Of a stretch of 64,000 nucleotides of DNA, positions 48,454-61,392 are shown one piece after another. The DNA is taken from contig CAMAVC010000005.1 in NCBI GenBank assembly GCA_945861585.1, forward strand, positions 1 through 64,000. Reading direction: 5' to 3'. The number at the start of each line of letters is the position of its first letter. Position 1 is the stretch's first letter. This stretch comes from Planctomicrobium piriforme. GTDB taxonomy: Bacteria; Planctomycetota; Planctomycetia; Pirellulales; UBA1268. The notes under the pieces were generated by a model. That model did not search any database, was not told the origin of the DNA, and saw nothing but the letters and a program-made list of their open reading frames with translations. Both the position numbers and the translations under genes were made by a program.

Positions 48454-51400
48454 CTAGCTCCGTCGCTGCCGGCAGGTCATCCATCCGGCAAGAGCGGCAC
48501 CGAGGCCAGCCAAGGCAAATGTGCCCGGCTCCGGCACGACGACCACGTTCACCTGGTTTGCCGTGGCCGTGGAGATCTGGAACGACTGTCCCGCGGCGAG
48601 CGTGGGTGCCGTGCGGATTGCGAGGCCGTTGTTGGTGAGCGTGCCGGAGTAATTGAACAGCCGCCACGACGAGCCGTTGGTGACGTTCGTCCAGTCGCCC
48701 GAGCCCGTGATATCGAGGAATCCGCCGAGCGTGAGATTCGTCACGCCGGTGATCAGGTCGTTGATCCCGCCTCCGCTCGTCGTGTTGGCCGCGTTGAGTT
48801 CGAACGCCAAGACCGACGTGCCCGCCAAGGAGAAGGCGTCGTTCACCGTGAGCGTGCCGGGGCTGTTGCCCGGTCCCACGATGCCTCCAGCGAGGACGTT
48901 GACCGGCCCGCCGATGACGCCGGAACCGGCAAGCACCGCCCCCGACGACACGCTGACACCACCTGCCGCGAGCGCACCGTTGACGGTCAACTCTCCGGTC
49001 GAAACGGTCGTCAGACCGGTGAACGTGTTGGAGCCGGAGAGGATAAGCCGACCTGCACCGGTTTTTGTAAGGCTGCCCGCCCCGCTCATGGAAGCAGCGA
49101 TCGTATTCGTGATGCCGGGGCCGAGGTCGATCGTGCCGCCACCGGCGTTGAGGGCGACACCCGTGAGGTTGCCATTGAGGAGCGTCGCGCCGTTCGTCAG
49201 GCCGCGGAGTGTACCGCCGGCGAAGTTCACAAACGCGGAATTATTCGTGCCGCTGCTCGTGGCTTTCGCGATGCCGGCAACGGTCTCAAACAGGCCGCCA
49301 TTCAGGTTGATCACGCCTGCCGTATTCGACGCGCTGCTCCACGCACCGAGCCGGAACGTGGAATTGGAACCATCCGCATTGACGGTCACTGTGCCCGACG
49401 CGACGGTGAATGTGCTCGTGCCGGTCGTGCTGCCGGTGGCACGGCCGACGGAAAACTGGCCGAAGTTGTTCGTGACCGTCAACCGACCGCCGTTGTTGGT
49501 GAACGCCCCGAAGCCGCCGTCGCCGATGATGAACGAGTCGATCGTCATGGCACCATTCGCATCATTCGCGAACGTCGTGAGAGCACCACCAGACGTTCCG
49601 TTCAGCCGGAAGAAGTTCAGGTTCATCGTGCCGGTGTTCTGCCCCGCCCCGGTGCCGTTCACTTGGAAGTACGAGCCATTGCCCATCGTCATCGTGCCGG
49701 AGTTGACAACGCTGGCACCCGCTGCCACCGACAAGCTGCCGACAAGTTGATGCTGCCCCTGGTTGGTGTAGGTGCCGCTGTCCACGCTGACGTTGCCCGT
49801 GTTGCCGCCACTGCCCGTGGAGAGCGAGCCCGTGTTGAGCAATGCACCCGAGGTCAGCATGATGCCGTTTCGGATCACGCTGCCGTTGCCGGAGAGCGTG
49901 AGCACGCCGCCTACGCCGACCTTCGTCACCGAGCCGGTGCCGGAGATCACGCCGGCATAGGACTGGCTGACCGTCGAGTTGAATGCGAGCGTGCTGGTGT
50001 TTGACAAGACGACATTCCCCGGCAGGCTGCCCGCAAGCGACGAGCCATCGCCGATCTGGAGCGTGCCCGTCGAGACGGTGGTGTTGCCCCCATAGGCATT
50101 GCTCGAGCCGGTCAGAATCAGCGTGCCAGAGCCGGTCTTCGTGAGGCCGCCGGCGCCGGTCATGTTCGCGGCGATGGTGTTGGTGATGCCGGAGCCCAGG
50201 TCGATCGTGCCGCCGCCGGCATTGAGATTGACAGCCGTCATGTCGGTGCCAAGCAGCGTCTGGTTGGTCCGCGTGCCGCGAAGCGTACCGCCGCCGAAGT
50301 TCACGACGTTGGCGTTGTTGGTGCCGGTGCCGAACGTCGAGCGGATGGTCGTTCCTGATTGGAACACGCCGCCGTTGAGATTCAGCTGTGTCGTGGCGTT
50401 CGAGACGGTGCCGGAGATCGAGAGGGTGATCGCGCCGCCACTGCCCGCGGTCACGGTGCCGGACGTTACCGTAAACGACGTGGTCCCCGTCGCTGTACTG
50501 CCGTTGCTGCGGCCGATCGTCAACCCACTGCTCACCGTGTAGGTGCCACCAGCGTTTGTGAATGACGAGAACTTCGCGCCGTTCCAACCTGTATCACCCG
50601 TGGAAAAGTTGCCACCGGGATTGTTCGTGAATGTAGAAAGTTCGTACGTCGTTCCGCTTCCTTGCCCGGCGAAGAATCCGCCGTAATTGATGCGGCCGGA
50701 GTTCACAACGGCAGCATTTCCGGAAAGGAAAAGGTTCGAGTAACCGGATTGCGAAAACGTACCGCTATTCACGAGCGTCGCGTTTCCAGCCACCGAAGTG
50801 TCTTGATTCGTCGTGTTGACGACCCCGGGATTATTCAACGTGCCACTTGTGATCGAGTTCGTGTTCCCCGTACTCCCTGCCGAGATCGAGCCGGTGTTGA
50901 AAACTGTGTAGCCGGCGTCTGTGCCGATCCTGAGGCCACCGCCGAGGGTGCTCGTGCCGGAAAGTGTCCAGCCGACTGCACCAGATGTCTGCAGCCTCAC
51001 GACACCGCCGCTCGTGCCGTTCGTGATTGCCGCCGTCACGAAGTTGTTGGTCGCTCCGGTGAAACCGCCGAGCGTGAGCGTTGATACCGAGCCAGCGGTA
51101 CCGGTGCCCGCGATGGCGTGGTTGAGCTCGATGCGGCTCGAGGCGGCCTGTGTCACCGTCATGTTGCCCAGCAGCCGTAACGGGGCGTTGATCGTCAGTG
51201 GGTTATTTGTGTTGCTCGCGCCGACGTAGATCGAGCCACCTGCACCGAGCGTCAATGCGTTGCCCGCCGTCGTACCGATCGTGTAGGCGCCTGCGTTCGT
51301 GTCCGTGCGGAGCACGTTGAGCGTACGGCCGGCATCGATGAGGATCGGATTGGCCGTCGTGCCGTAGGTGCCGCTCGACGTCGCCGCCAGCCACGCCGTG

Positions 51401-51618
51401 CCCGTGACCGTCGTACCGCTCGTCACACCTGGCACCACACCGCCGACCCAATTCGTGGTCTCCGACCAGAGTGCGCTGGTCGTGCCCGTGTTGAGCCAGG
51501 TTCCGCTCTGGCTGAACGCTGTGGATGGACACAGGAGGCTCGAAAACGTTCCTGCAAGTACGAAGCCTATCGACCGTAGGTTTCGTCGCATCAGCGTTCG
51601 CATCGACGCCCTCCTCAT
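48454..51618 (-). CDS. PEP-CTERM protein with autotransporter-associated beta-strand repeats
   Basis: Repeated GAGGLTKTGSGTLILTGSSNAYGGNTTVSTGTLQIGDG-type units; C-terminal VVPEPGTFALAGLGAALAGWMTCRQRRS. Confidence 0.9.
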   Translation of the reverse strand: MRRASMRTLMRRNLRSIGFVLAGTFSSLLCPSTAFSQSGTWLNTGTTSALWSETTNWVGGVVPGVTSGTTVTGTAWLAATSSGTYGTTANPILIDAGRTLNVLRTDTNAGAYTIGTTAGNALTLGAGGSIYVGASNTNNPLTINAPLRLLGNMTVTQAASSRIELNHAIAGTGTAGSVSTLTLGGFTGATNNFVTAAITNGTSGGVVRLQTSGAVGWTLSGTSTLGGGLRIGTDAGYTVFNTGSISAGSTGNTNSITSGTLNNPGVVNTTNQDTSVAGNATLVNSGTFSQSGYSNLFLSGNAAVVNSGRINYGGFFAGQGSGTTYELSTFTNNPGGNFSTGDTGWNGAKFSSFTNAGGTYTVSSGLTIGRSNGSTATGTTSFTVTSGTVTAGSGGAITLSISGTVSNATTQLNLNGGVFQSGTTIRSTFGTGTNNANVVNFGGGTLRGTRTNQTLLGTDMTAVNLNAGGGTIDLGSGITNTIAANMTGAGGLTKTGSGTLILTGSSNAYGGNTTVSTGTLQIGDGSSLAGSLPGNVVLSNTSTLAFNSTVSQSYAGVISGTGSVTKVGVGGVLTLSGNGSVIRNGIMLTSGALLNTGSLSTGSGGNTGNVSVDSGTYTNQGQHQLVGSLSVAAGASVVNSGTMTMGNGSYFQVNGTGAGQNTGTMNLNFFRLNGTSGGALTTFANDANGAMTIDSFIIGDGGFGAFTNNGGRLTVTNNFGQFSVGRATGSTTGTSTFTVASGTVTVNADGSNSTFRLGAWSSASNTAGVINLNGGLFETVAGIAKATSSGTNNSAFVNFAGGTLRGLTNGATLLNGNLTGVALNAGGGTIDLGPGITNTIAASMSGAGSLTKTGAGRLILSGSNTFTGLTTVSTGELTVNGALAAGGVSVSSGAVLAGSGVIGGPVNVLAGGIVGPGNSPGTLTVNDAFSLAGTSVLAFELNAANTTSGGGINDLITGVTNLTLGGFLDITGSGDWTNVTNGSSWRLFNYSGTLTNNGLAIRTAPTLAAGQSFQISTATANQVNVVVVPEPGTFALAGLGAALAGWMTCRQRRS

Positions 51619-51696
51619 TTCGCAGGATCCCGGGGTCGAGGACTACTGGGCTCAACCCCTTGAGCAAAAAGTAGGTCGCGGTTCCAGTCCCCACAA

Positions 51697-51712
51697 CTGG
51701 CCGCGCGGACAG
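51697..51712. promoter_or_regulatory. Near-palindromic motif site 2 (CTGGCCGCGCGGACAG)
   Basis: About 80-95 bp upstream of the PEP-CTERM gene start. Confidence 0.6.
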
Positions 51713-51805
51713 GGCGCGTCCACTTTTCAACCCGTTTTCCTGGACAAAAACCGTCCCAGCGTCGACGACCATCCCATGCGGGGGGCGCGGCCGTGGCGAT
51801 GGCAG

Positions 51806-52456
51806 TCAGCGGACGGTGGGCTGGAGCAACCCCAGATCGAAGGCCTTGACGATGGCCCCCATGCGGTCGGCGGCGTCGAGCTTTTCCAGGATCGCAGCGA
51901 TGTGAAACTTCACGGTGCGATGCGTGATGCCGAGCGAAGCGGCGATGTCGGTGGTTGTCCGGCCGTCGCGCAGCAGATGCAGGACTTCGAGTTCGCGCGG
52001 CGAGAGCGGGCCGCCCAGGCTGGCAGGCTGCCGCGGGGCCGCGGCGTTCGACACGCCGCAGCGGATACCGCGAACGCCGCCATGCACACGGCGTATGGCA
52101 TCCAGGAGGGCGTCGTGCTCCACGTTCTTCGCCACATACCCGCAGGCCCCTGCCGCGAGCGCACGGTCGGCGTCGGCCGCGGCTTCCGACGACGTGAGAA
52201 ACAGCACGAGCGACGTCGGCGCGGCCTTCCGCAGGAGTTTGAGCGTCTCGAGGCCGTCGAGCTCCGGCATGTAGAGATCGAGCAGGCAGACATCGGGCCG
52301 GCAGTGCTGCCACATGCGCAAGGCGGCTGCTCCCGATCCAGCCTGGCCGACCACGATCATGTCGGACGCAGTACGCAACAGACTCACGAGGCCGGTGCGA
52401 AACACCGGATGGTCATCCACGAGCATCACACGGATCGGTACGACGCCGGCTGTCAT
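51806..52456 (-). CDS. NarL/FixJ-type response regulator
   Basis: IRVMLVDDHPVFRTGLVSLL..DVCLLDLYMPELDG..LSPRELEVLHLLRDGRTTTDIAASLGITHRTVKFHIAAILEKL. Confidence 0.93.
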   Translation of the reverse strand: MTAGVVPIRVMLVDDHPVFRTGLVSLLRTASDMIVVGQAGSGAAALRMWQHCRPDVCLLDLYMPELDGLETLKLLRKAAPTSLVLFLTSSEAAADADRALAAGACGYVAKNVEHDALLDAIRRVHGGVRGIRCGVSNAAAPRQPASLGGPLSPRELEVLHLLRDGRTTTDIAASLGITHRTVKFHIAAILEKLDAADRMGAIVKAFDLGLLQPTVR

Positions 52457-52469
52457 GATGCTGCTCACC

Positions 52470-54710
52470 CTACGCATCAAGGCCGTCGGGCGACACTGGT
52501 CGCGCGGACAGGGCCGCACGCGACCGCTCCGCCGGCACCGTCGCCGTGACGGTCGTGCCTTCGCTGCGGCTGCTCTCGACGGTGACCCGCCCGCGCAGTC
52601 TACGCATCCTCTCGCGCATGCCGGCGAGCCCAAAGTGCCCCGGTGGCTCGGTGCCCTCGGTCGCCACGTGAAAGCCGGCGCCGTCGTCGTGGATCACCAC
52701 CCCGACGCTGTCGTCGTCGTAGAGGGCCATGGCGTCGATCGTCGTCGCGCGGGCGTGCTTGAGCGCGTTGTGAATCGCCTCCTCGGCGAGCAGGAGCAGG
52801 TTTCCCGACACGATGTCGGGCATCTCGCGCTCGACGCCCGCCACGTGGACGACGATCCGCGGGGCCTGGCCCACCTGGAGCCGCGCGGCGAGGGCTTCAA
52901 GCGCTGCCGGAAATGTCTGGCCCTCGCGCGGCATCATCCGCATCGACCACACCTTGCCGCGCAGCTGATGCACGGCGTGCTCGACCATGCGCTGCGCCGT
53001 AGCAAGGCTTTCGGGATCGGCAGCGAGCGGCTGCTCCGCGGCCTGCTGCACCGACTTGAGCTGATAGCCTATGCCGGTGACCGTCTGGAGGACCGTGTCG
53101 TGGAGGTTGGCGGCGAGCCGGCTGCGTTCCTCGAGGGCCGCCTCGAACTCGATCTCCGCCCGCTGCCGCTCCGTGATCTCCGCCGCCAGGCGGCGCGACT
53201 GCACCGCGACTTCGCGACGCAAGAGCCCGACCCAGCCAAGCGCGACGGCGAAGGCGACTGCGAGCATCCCAAGCACCGCGAGCAGGCGACGCGGCGTCCA
53301 CCACGACGGCCGGCTCACGACGGTGATATCGGCAGCAGAGGGCACGAGGAGCGTCATCCGCCCCAAGCGCGGCAGGGTGCCGGCGACGGGCGGCTCGAGT
53401 TCGAACTGCACGATGCCGCGCACCACGAGCTCGCAGCCCGGCTCGAGCGCCGCGACATCGCTGCGGACGTCTTCCGAAAGCGTCGCCGTGAGCGCGGTGC
53501 TGCCGGCGATGAGCGGGATGATGCCGTCGGCGTCGGCCCGCAGGTCGCCCACGCGGGCACGGCATTCGATGAGGCAACCGTCGTAGTCGCCGGGCTCGGC
53601 CAGGCGGCCGTTGCGCTGGGCGGCCCGATTGATCTCGACAATCCGGTCGGGTTGGATGACGGTGGCGGTCGGTCGGCTCGACCGCCCCACCACCTTGACG
53701 ACCGCGTTCACGATGCCCGCGGCCTGCGACAAGCCCGCCAAAACCCGCTCGCGATCCAGAAACCCCGACACCTCCACCATGTCGCCGGGCCGCACGTCGG
53801 CCGTCTCCGACGCCTCGACGCGAACGCCGAGCGCCCGCGACTGGAGGTAGAAGAGCCCCGTCTCGGACGCGTAGCTGACGGTGCCCCGGGTGCGGATCCG
53901 ATGTCGCACGTCCACGCCTGGAATCAGCCGTCCCAGCCTTTCGAGCGGGATCTCGGGTGCGTCGAAGGCGGCCGTCGGGGCCGGGCTCACCACGCGCATG
54001 TCGCACGACCGGGGCACCATGATCGTCGGCAGGACGAACTGCCCGCGCGTCGTGTAGCTCGTCGTGGCGACGCCGGTGACCTGGAGCGTCGCATCGACCA
54101 TGAGCGAGGGCGTCGGGGAATCGGCGTCCTTCGGCGCCCTGATGCGAATGCGGCGTCCGCCCGCTTCGAGCGTGATGAGCCAGCGGCCCCGCTGCTCGGC
54201 GAGCCCCTGCACCACCCCTTCGATCGTGATTCGCTGCGAGTCGTCGAGCCCGCTGAAGAGCCTGTCTGCCGTGGTGGGGAGGGCGGCCGGCAGTTCGACG
54301 TCGGTCGGCGGGGCGAGCGGCTTGATCGCGAGGGGAACGATCTGGGGGGCGAACGTCTGGTCGTCGCGGTCGCGCACGCCCTCCACCTCCACAAGCATGC
54401 CCGGCTCTACGGTCCGCCACGCGTCCTCGCCTTGCCATGTGCCCGAATCCTTGGCCCGCTGCACGTCGAGCCAGATGCCGGCGGTGTCGTCCTGCACCGC
54501 GGCGTATTCATTGCCGCTGCGTCCGCGGGCCACCCAGGTCAGCCGGCCGCGAACGACGACGTTTTTCGGGCCCACTCGCGACGCCGGCGCGCGGAGCGTG
54601 GCAATGGGCGATATGCGTGCGGTCGGCCCGCCGTCGTCCGCCCTGGCCCCCACCGCGAGCGCGATCGCGAGCGCTGCGAGCCACACGCCCTTCCGCCTCG
54701 AGGCCACCAT
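52470..54710 (-). CDS. Sensor histidine kinase (HisKA_3 type) with a long N-terminal domain array that looks OB-fold-like
   Basis: RSRLAANLHDTVLQTVTGIGYQL..EEAIHNALKHARATTI..DDGAGFHV..FGLAGMRERMRRLRGRVTVES; single TM near WWTPRRLLAVLGMLAVAFAVALGWVGLL. Confidence 0.85.
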   Translation of the reverse strand: MVASRRKGVWLAALAIALAVGARADDGGPTARISPIATLRAPASRVGPKNVVVRGRLTWVARGRSGNEYAAVQDDTAGIWLDVQRAKDSGTWQGEDAWRTVEPGMLVEVEGVRDRDDQTFAPQIVPLAIKPLAPPTDVELPAALPTTADRLFSGLDDSQRITIEGVVQGLAEQRGRWLITLEAGGRRIRIRAPKDADSPTPSLMVDATLQVTGVATTSYTTRGQFVLPTIMVPRSCDMRVVSPAPTAAFDAPEIPLERLGRLIPGVDVRHRIRTRGTVSYASETGLFYLQSRALGVRVEASETADVRPGDMVEVSGFLDRERVLAGLSQAAGIVNAVVKVVGRSSRPTATVIQPDRIVEINRAAQRNGRLAEPGDYDGCLIECRARVGDLRADADGIIPLIAGSTALTATLSEDVRSDVAALEPGCELVVRGIVQFELEPPVAGTLPRLGRMTLLVPSAADITVVSRPSWWTPRRLLAVLGMLAVAFAVALGWVGLLRREVAVQSRRLAAEITERQRAEIEFEAALEERSRLAANLHDTVLQTVTGIGYQLKSVQQAAEQPLAADPESLATAQRMVEHAVHQLRGKVWSMRMMPREGQTFPAALEALAARLQVGQAPRIVVHVAGVEREMPDIVSGNLLLLAEEAIHNALKHARATTIDAMALYDDDSVGVVIHDDGAGFHVATEGTEPPGHFGLAGMRERMRRLRGRVTVESSRSEGTTVTATVPAERSRAALSARPVSPDGLDA
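52497..52512. promoter_or_regulatory. Near-palindromic motif site 3 (CTGGTCGCGCGGACAG)
   Basis: Inside the 3' end of the kinase CDS, 41 bp upstream of the response-regulator start. Confidence 0.45.
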
Positions 54711-54838
54711 GCAGGCACGATTCCTTCCGCCGTGTTCTGCCACACCCCTGATCCTAGCCTCGGCCGCCGCGGTCACAATCGGCCGCGCTCACGACTCCTG
54801 TGTTGACGCCCCGCTGGGAATGTCTATAGCATGGATAC

Positions 54839-55126
54839 ATGCAAAAGATACAGATTTTGTTTCCCGATCCGGTGATGGATCGCCTGCGGGCCGTGGCGCG
54901 GCACCAGGATCGACCTGTCAGCGAACTCGTGCGCCGGGCTGTCGATCGACTGCTCGAGCAAGTCCCCGAGAAGCCATTGTCGCCGCCGCGTTCCTTTCCG
55001 ACGTTTCACGGCGGCGGCGTGCTTGTGGATGCCGGCCGATTGAAGGACGTGCTCCACGGCTTCGATGATGATGCCGGAACGAAGGGTGGCGATACGTGCC
55101 GCAGGGCTCGGCGGCGGAAACGCTGA
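54839..55126 (+). CDS. Ribbon-helix-helix (CopG/VapB-like) antitoxin
   Basis: MQKIQILFPDPVMDRLRAVARHQDRPVSELVRRAVDRLLEQ; adjacent to a PIN gene. Confidence 0.75.
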   Translation: MQKIQILFPDPVMDRLRAVARHQDRPVSELVRRAVDRLLEQVPEKPLSPPRSFPTFHGGGVLVDAGRLKDVLHGFDDDAGTKGGDTCRRARRRKR

Positions 55127-55127
55127 C

Positions 55128-55562
55128 ATGAAGAGCCTCGACACAAACATTCTTCTCTACGCCGCCGACCAAGACTGTCGTGAGCACGACGCTGCGATTC
55201 GATTGGTCAATGCCGCCCTCGGCTCACCCACTGAATGGATGCTGTCAGACCAGGTGTTGTTCGAGTTGTACGCTGGCCTACGTCATCCGGGAGTCTTTGC
55301 CAAACCTTTATCGGCGGCAGAAGCGGCGAAAAGAGTAGCTTTTCTCAGGGATGAGTCGGGGTTTTCGTTTTGCTGCTACGAACTGCGATCCTGGCCGACG
55401 ATCCGCACCGGCCTCGCAACCCCGGCCTTTCCTCGGCGGCGCATCTATGACTTCGTGCTGGCGGTGACGCTCCGCAGCAATGGCGTGGACGAGTTCTACA
55501 CCCGGAATATCGCAGATTTTCGCGATGCCGGTTTCAAGCACCTCATCAATCCGATCGACTGA
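55128..55562 (+). CDS. PIN-domain (VapC-like) toxin
   Basis: MKSLDTNILLYAADQDCREHDAA..LSDQVLFELYAGLRHP..IYDFVLAVTLRSNGVDEFYTRNIADF. Confidence 0.88.
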   Translation: MKSLDTNILLYAADQDCREHDAAIRLVNAALGSPTEWMLSDQVLFELYAGLRHPGVFAKPLSAAEAAKRVAFLRDESGFSFCCYELRSWPTIRTGLATPAFPRRRIYDFVLAVTLRSNGVDEFYTRNIADFRDAGFKHLINPID

Positions 55563-55611
55563 CCAATTGACGCGGCGTGGGCCACGCGATTGGCACCGTC
55601 GCTATGGAGCC

Positions 55612-56073
55612 TCAGCGGGGGGCCGCAGGCTGCGTCTCGACCGCGATGTCGATCTCGTTGTGGCCGGGCTTCACGATCTTGCGGAGCGTGGTCTCGCGGC
55701 CGACGGAATCCGGCAGCCGAATGCCCCGCAGCGGCTCCGGAACCTGGGGGGCACCAGCGCCCGCGAAATCCATTGGGATCGAGAGCCGCACGACGCTCTC
55801 GCCCGGAATCACGCCGAGCATGTTGACGTTGAATCGCATTACGTAGCGGCCATCGGCGTCGGTGTAGCCCGTCGAGGACGAACCGCCCGCCACTTCGGGT
55901 TGGTAGTCGATACGAATGCCAGGCGGGGCTGGCTGGCCGTCGATCGTCACCCGGCCCGACACCGTGGCGCCGTTGGACCGCCCGCAGCCTGCGAGCACGG
56001 TCACGGCGAGTGTCACCACGACGGCGCGCCATGCGGACTGCTTGACGCGCCGGTGGGAGGTTTCACAGGGCAT
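55612..56073 (-). CDS. Putative lipoprotein with carboxypeptidase-regulatory-like domain
   Basis: Lipobox VLAGCGRSNGATVSGRVTIDGQPAPPGIRIDYQPE; overlaps the 3' end of the DUF1559 gene. Confidence 0.65.
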   Translation of the reverse strand: MPCETSHRRVKQSAWRAVVVTLAVTVLAGCGRSNGATVSGRVTIDGQPAPPGIRIDYQPEVAGGSSSTGYTDADGRYVMRFNVNMLGVIPGESVVRLSIPMDFAGAGAPQVPEPLRGIRLPDSVGRETTLRKIVKPGHNEIDIAVETQPAAPR

Positions 56074-57046
56074 CGTTGGTGATGGCGTTGCCGTCGGCAC
56101 GGGAGGAGAGTTTTTGGTACACGCCCAGATTCGCAGCCCGGGCCTGACCAAGCCCCCAGGTCACCGACGCAGCGCTGCTCGCATCGACCGCCCCGATCAG
56201 ATTGCCGGGGTTGTGCTCGATGAACTCCGAGATGAATCGCACCGCGCCGTCGCACATCGCGAAATGGGCGCCACCCGGATGCGCACTGCCAAACGAAAGC
56301 GTCTCGCCGGAATTGATTTTGTCTCTGGTCGTCCGCTGCAGTCCTGAGGCGGAGTTCGCGATGTTGTAGTCGGCGACCCAGGTGCCAGGCATGATCGCGT
56401 CGTTGGCAGAGTTGAGTGCTTTGCCCCCTCCCTCTCCGATGAGAAGCGTCTTGGAAAGACCGTCGGTGATATCGCGCAGCCGGATCCCCGTCTTGCCACT
56501 TTTAGCCTTCCCGAGCGTTCCCTGCCCGACGTCGCCATCGCCGCCCCACGAGGAGATCGGCCCGCCGTTGCCCAGGTAGTTTGTCTTGCTCGACCGCAGG
56601 GTGGCCCAGCCCCCATTCGCAGTCTTCAGCCAGGCCGCAGGCGCGAGATGCGCGACCTGACAAGACGGGCAATTCAGAGCGGGCACACGCGTCTCGCCAA
56701 TGAGTGCATTCGCCCCAGATAAGTAGACCGGCGACGGATTCGCAGCCATCACCCCGTCGGCGAGTTCACGCATCTCCATGTAGGGCATCGTCATCACGAT
56801 GAACGACCAGGCCCCATTGCCCGAGGAATGCATCGTGCCCCCCTTCGGCAGCACACCCCTGGCGTCGGCATGGGTGTGGATGCCCAAGGCGATCTGCTTG
56901 ACGTTGTTGGTGCACGAAGACCGCCGCGACGATTCGCGGGCCGCCTGCACCGCAGGGAGAAGCAGGCCCACGAGCAGCCCGATGATCGCGATCACCACCA
57001 GCAATTCCACAAGCGTAAAACCGCGATTGTGGCGAGAAAACACCAT
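56063..57046 (-). CDS. DUF1559 family prepilin-like protein
   Basis: MVFSRHNRGFTLVELLVVIAIIGLLVGLLLPAVQAARESSRRSSCTNNVKQIALGIHTHAD. Confidence 0.92.
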   Translation of the reverse strand: MVFSRHNRGFTLVELLVVIAIIGLLVGLLLPAVQAARESSRRSSCTNNVKQIALGIHTHADARGVLPKGGTMHSSGNGAWSFIVMTMPYMEMRELADGVMAANPSPVYLSGANALIGETRVPALNCPSCQVAHLAPAAWLKTANGGWATLRSSKTNYLGNGGPISSWGGDGDVGQGTLGKAKSGKTGIRLRDITDGLSKTLLIGEGGGKALNSANDAIMPGTWVADYNIANSASGLQRTTRDKINSGETLSFGSAHPGGAHFAMCDGAVRFISEFIEHNPGNLIGAVDASSAASVTWGLGQARAANLGVYQKLSSRADGNAITNDAL

Positions 57047-57114
57047 GTTCCCCTCATCGGACAAGGCGACCGGAAACCTCCAGAAATCATACGTCGCCAT
57101 CGTCGAGCGACCCA

Positions 57115-57130
57115 CTGGCCCCGCGGACAG
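57115..57130. promoter_or_regulatory. Near-palindromic motif site 4 (CTGGCCCCGCGGACAG)
   Basis: 69 bp upstream of the DUF1559 start at 57046. Confidence 0.55.
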
Positions 57131-57295
57131 GTTGCACGCCCATTTTCGCGTTCAAAAGGGCCAACGTCTTCCAAGCGTCGCCCGTTTCACCGCCCACGAC
57201 CGGGCCACGGTGGCGGCGAGCCGGCTGCTCGGCACGACGGCGCCCCCGGCCCGTAAGGCGATCGAGCTTCTCGAACAATGTCACGGGCGACGCGG

Positions 57296-60619
<3,324 letters not shown>

Positions 60620-60919
60620 TGGAGACCGTGGCGGGGCGAAAGGTGGGCCAATTCCGGATTCTCACGGCCGCGAGCCACATGGGTCAAGGCACAAGTCGGC
60701 CCCCGAGGGCCGCCTCACCGCGGCATCACGCGGCCGAAAACAGGCTTTGTGGCGGCAATTTCGCCCCGCCGATTTTTTCGACTACCCAGAATTTCCCGTG
60801 GCCCGCTAGGGTGCTCGTCAATTGGTGGCCCGTGGGCGTCCTGCGGGCCGCGGCCGCGTGCGGTGTGTCCGAATGTGGATGCCCTGCGACGCGGTCCCGT
60901 TTCTTACGAGGAGAATCTC

Positions 60920-61309
60920 ATGATGCGTCTTCCCACGATCTTCACCGTCCTGTGTGCCGTCGCCGTCAGCCTGATGGTCGCCGACACCGCCTCCGCTGCC
61001 GGCCGCGGCCGCCGTGGAGCCTCCAGCTGCGACTGCGCCCCGGCCTGTGCCGAGCCCGCCTGTGCCGCCGCCGAGCCGGCGTGCTGTGCGGCCGAGCCCG
61101 CCTGCGCTGCAGCCGAACCGGCCTGCTGTGCCGCCGAGCCCGCCTGTGGCGCCGAGCCGGCTTGCTGTGGGACCGCTCCCACGCACCGTCGTGCCCGTCG
61201 CGGCCTGTTCTCCGGCCGGCGTGCCCACCACGGTGGCAGCACGAGCGGCTGCGCGAGCTGCTGCGAAGAGCCGGCCTGCTCGGCCGAGCCCTGCTGCAAC
61301 GCGGGCTGA
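60920..61309 (+). CDS. Secreted Cys-rich repeat protein (AEPACCAAEPACA repeats)
   Basis: RBS-like GAGGAG before the ATG; signal peptide MMRLPTIFTVLCAVAVSLMVADTASA; tandem AAEPACC/AAEPACA units. Confidence 0.75.
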   Translation: MMRLPTIFTVLCAVAVSLMVADTASAAGRGRRGASSCDCAPACAEPACAAAEPACCAAEPACAAAEPACCAAEPACGAEPACCGTAPTHRRARRGLFSGRRAHHGGSTSGCASCCEEPACSAEPCCNAG

Positions 61310-61354
61310 TCGAGCCAGCGGTCAGGCATCCGCCTGAATCCGGTGCTCACGAAC

Positions 61355-61383
61355 GCGGCGGGGGACACGACGTCCCCCGCCGC
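61355..61383 (+). terminator. Intrinsic-terminator-like hairpin
   Basis: GCGGCGGGGGAC-ACGAC-GTCCCCCGCCGC, 12-bp perfect stem followed by TGTCTTT. Confidence 0.7.
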
Positions 61384-61392
61384 TGTCTTTAT

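Noticed and set aside
54839-55562. VapBC-like pair as a novel defence system
   Set aside because: Ordinary RHH-PIN toxin-antitoxin arrangement with no extra linked genes.
61030-61170. Tandem short repeats considered as CRISPR
   Set aside because: They are codon-level repeats of AEPAC(C) in a coding frame, with no spacer structure.
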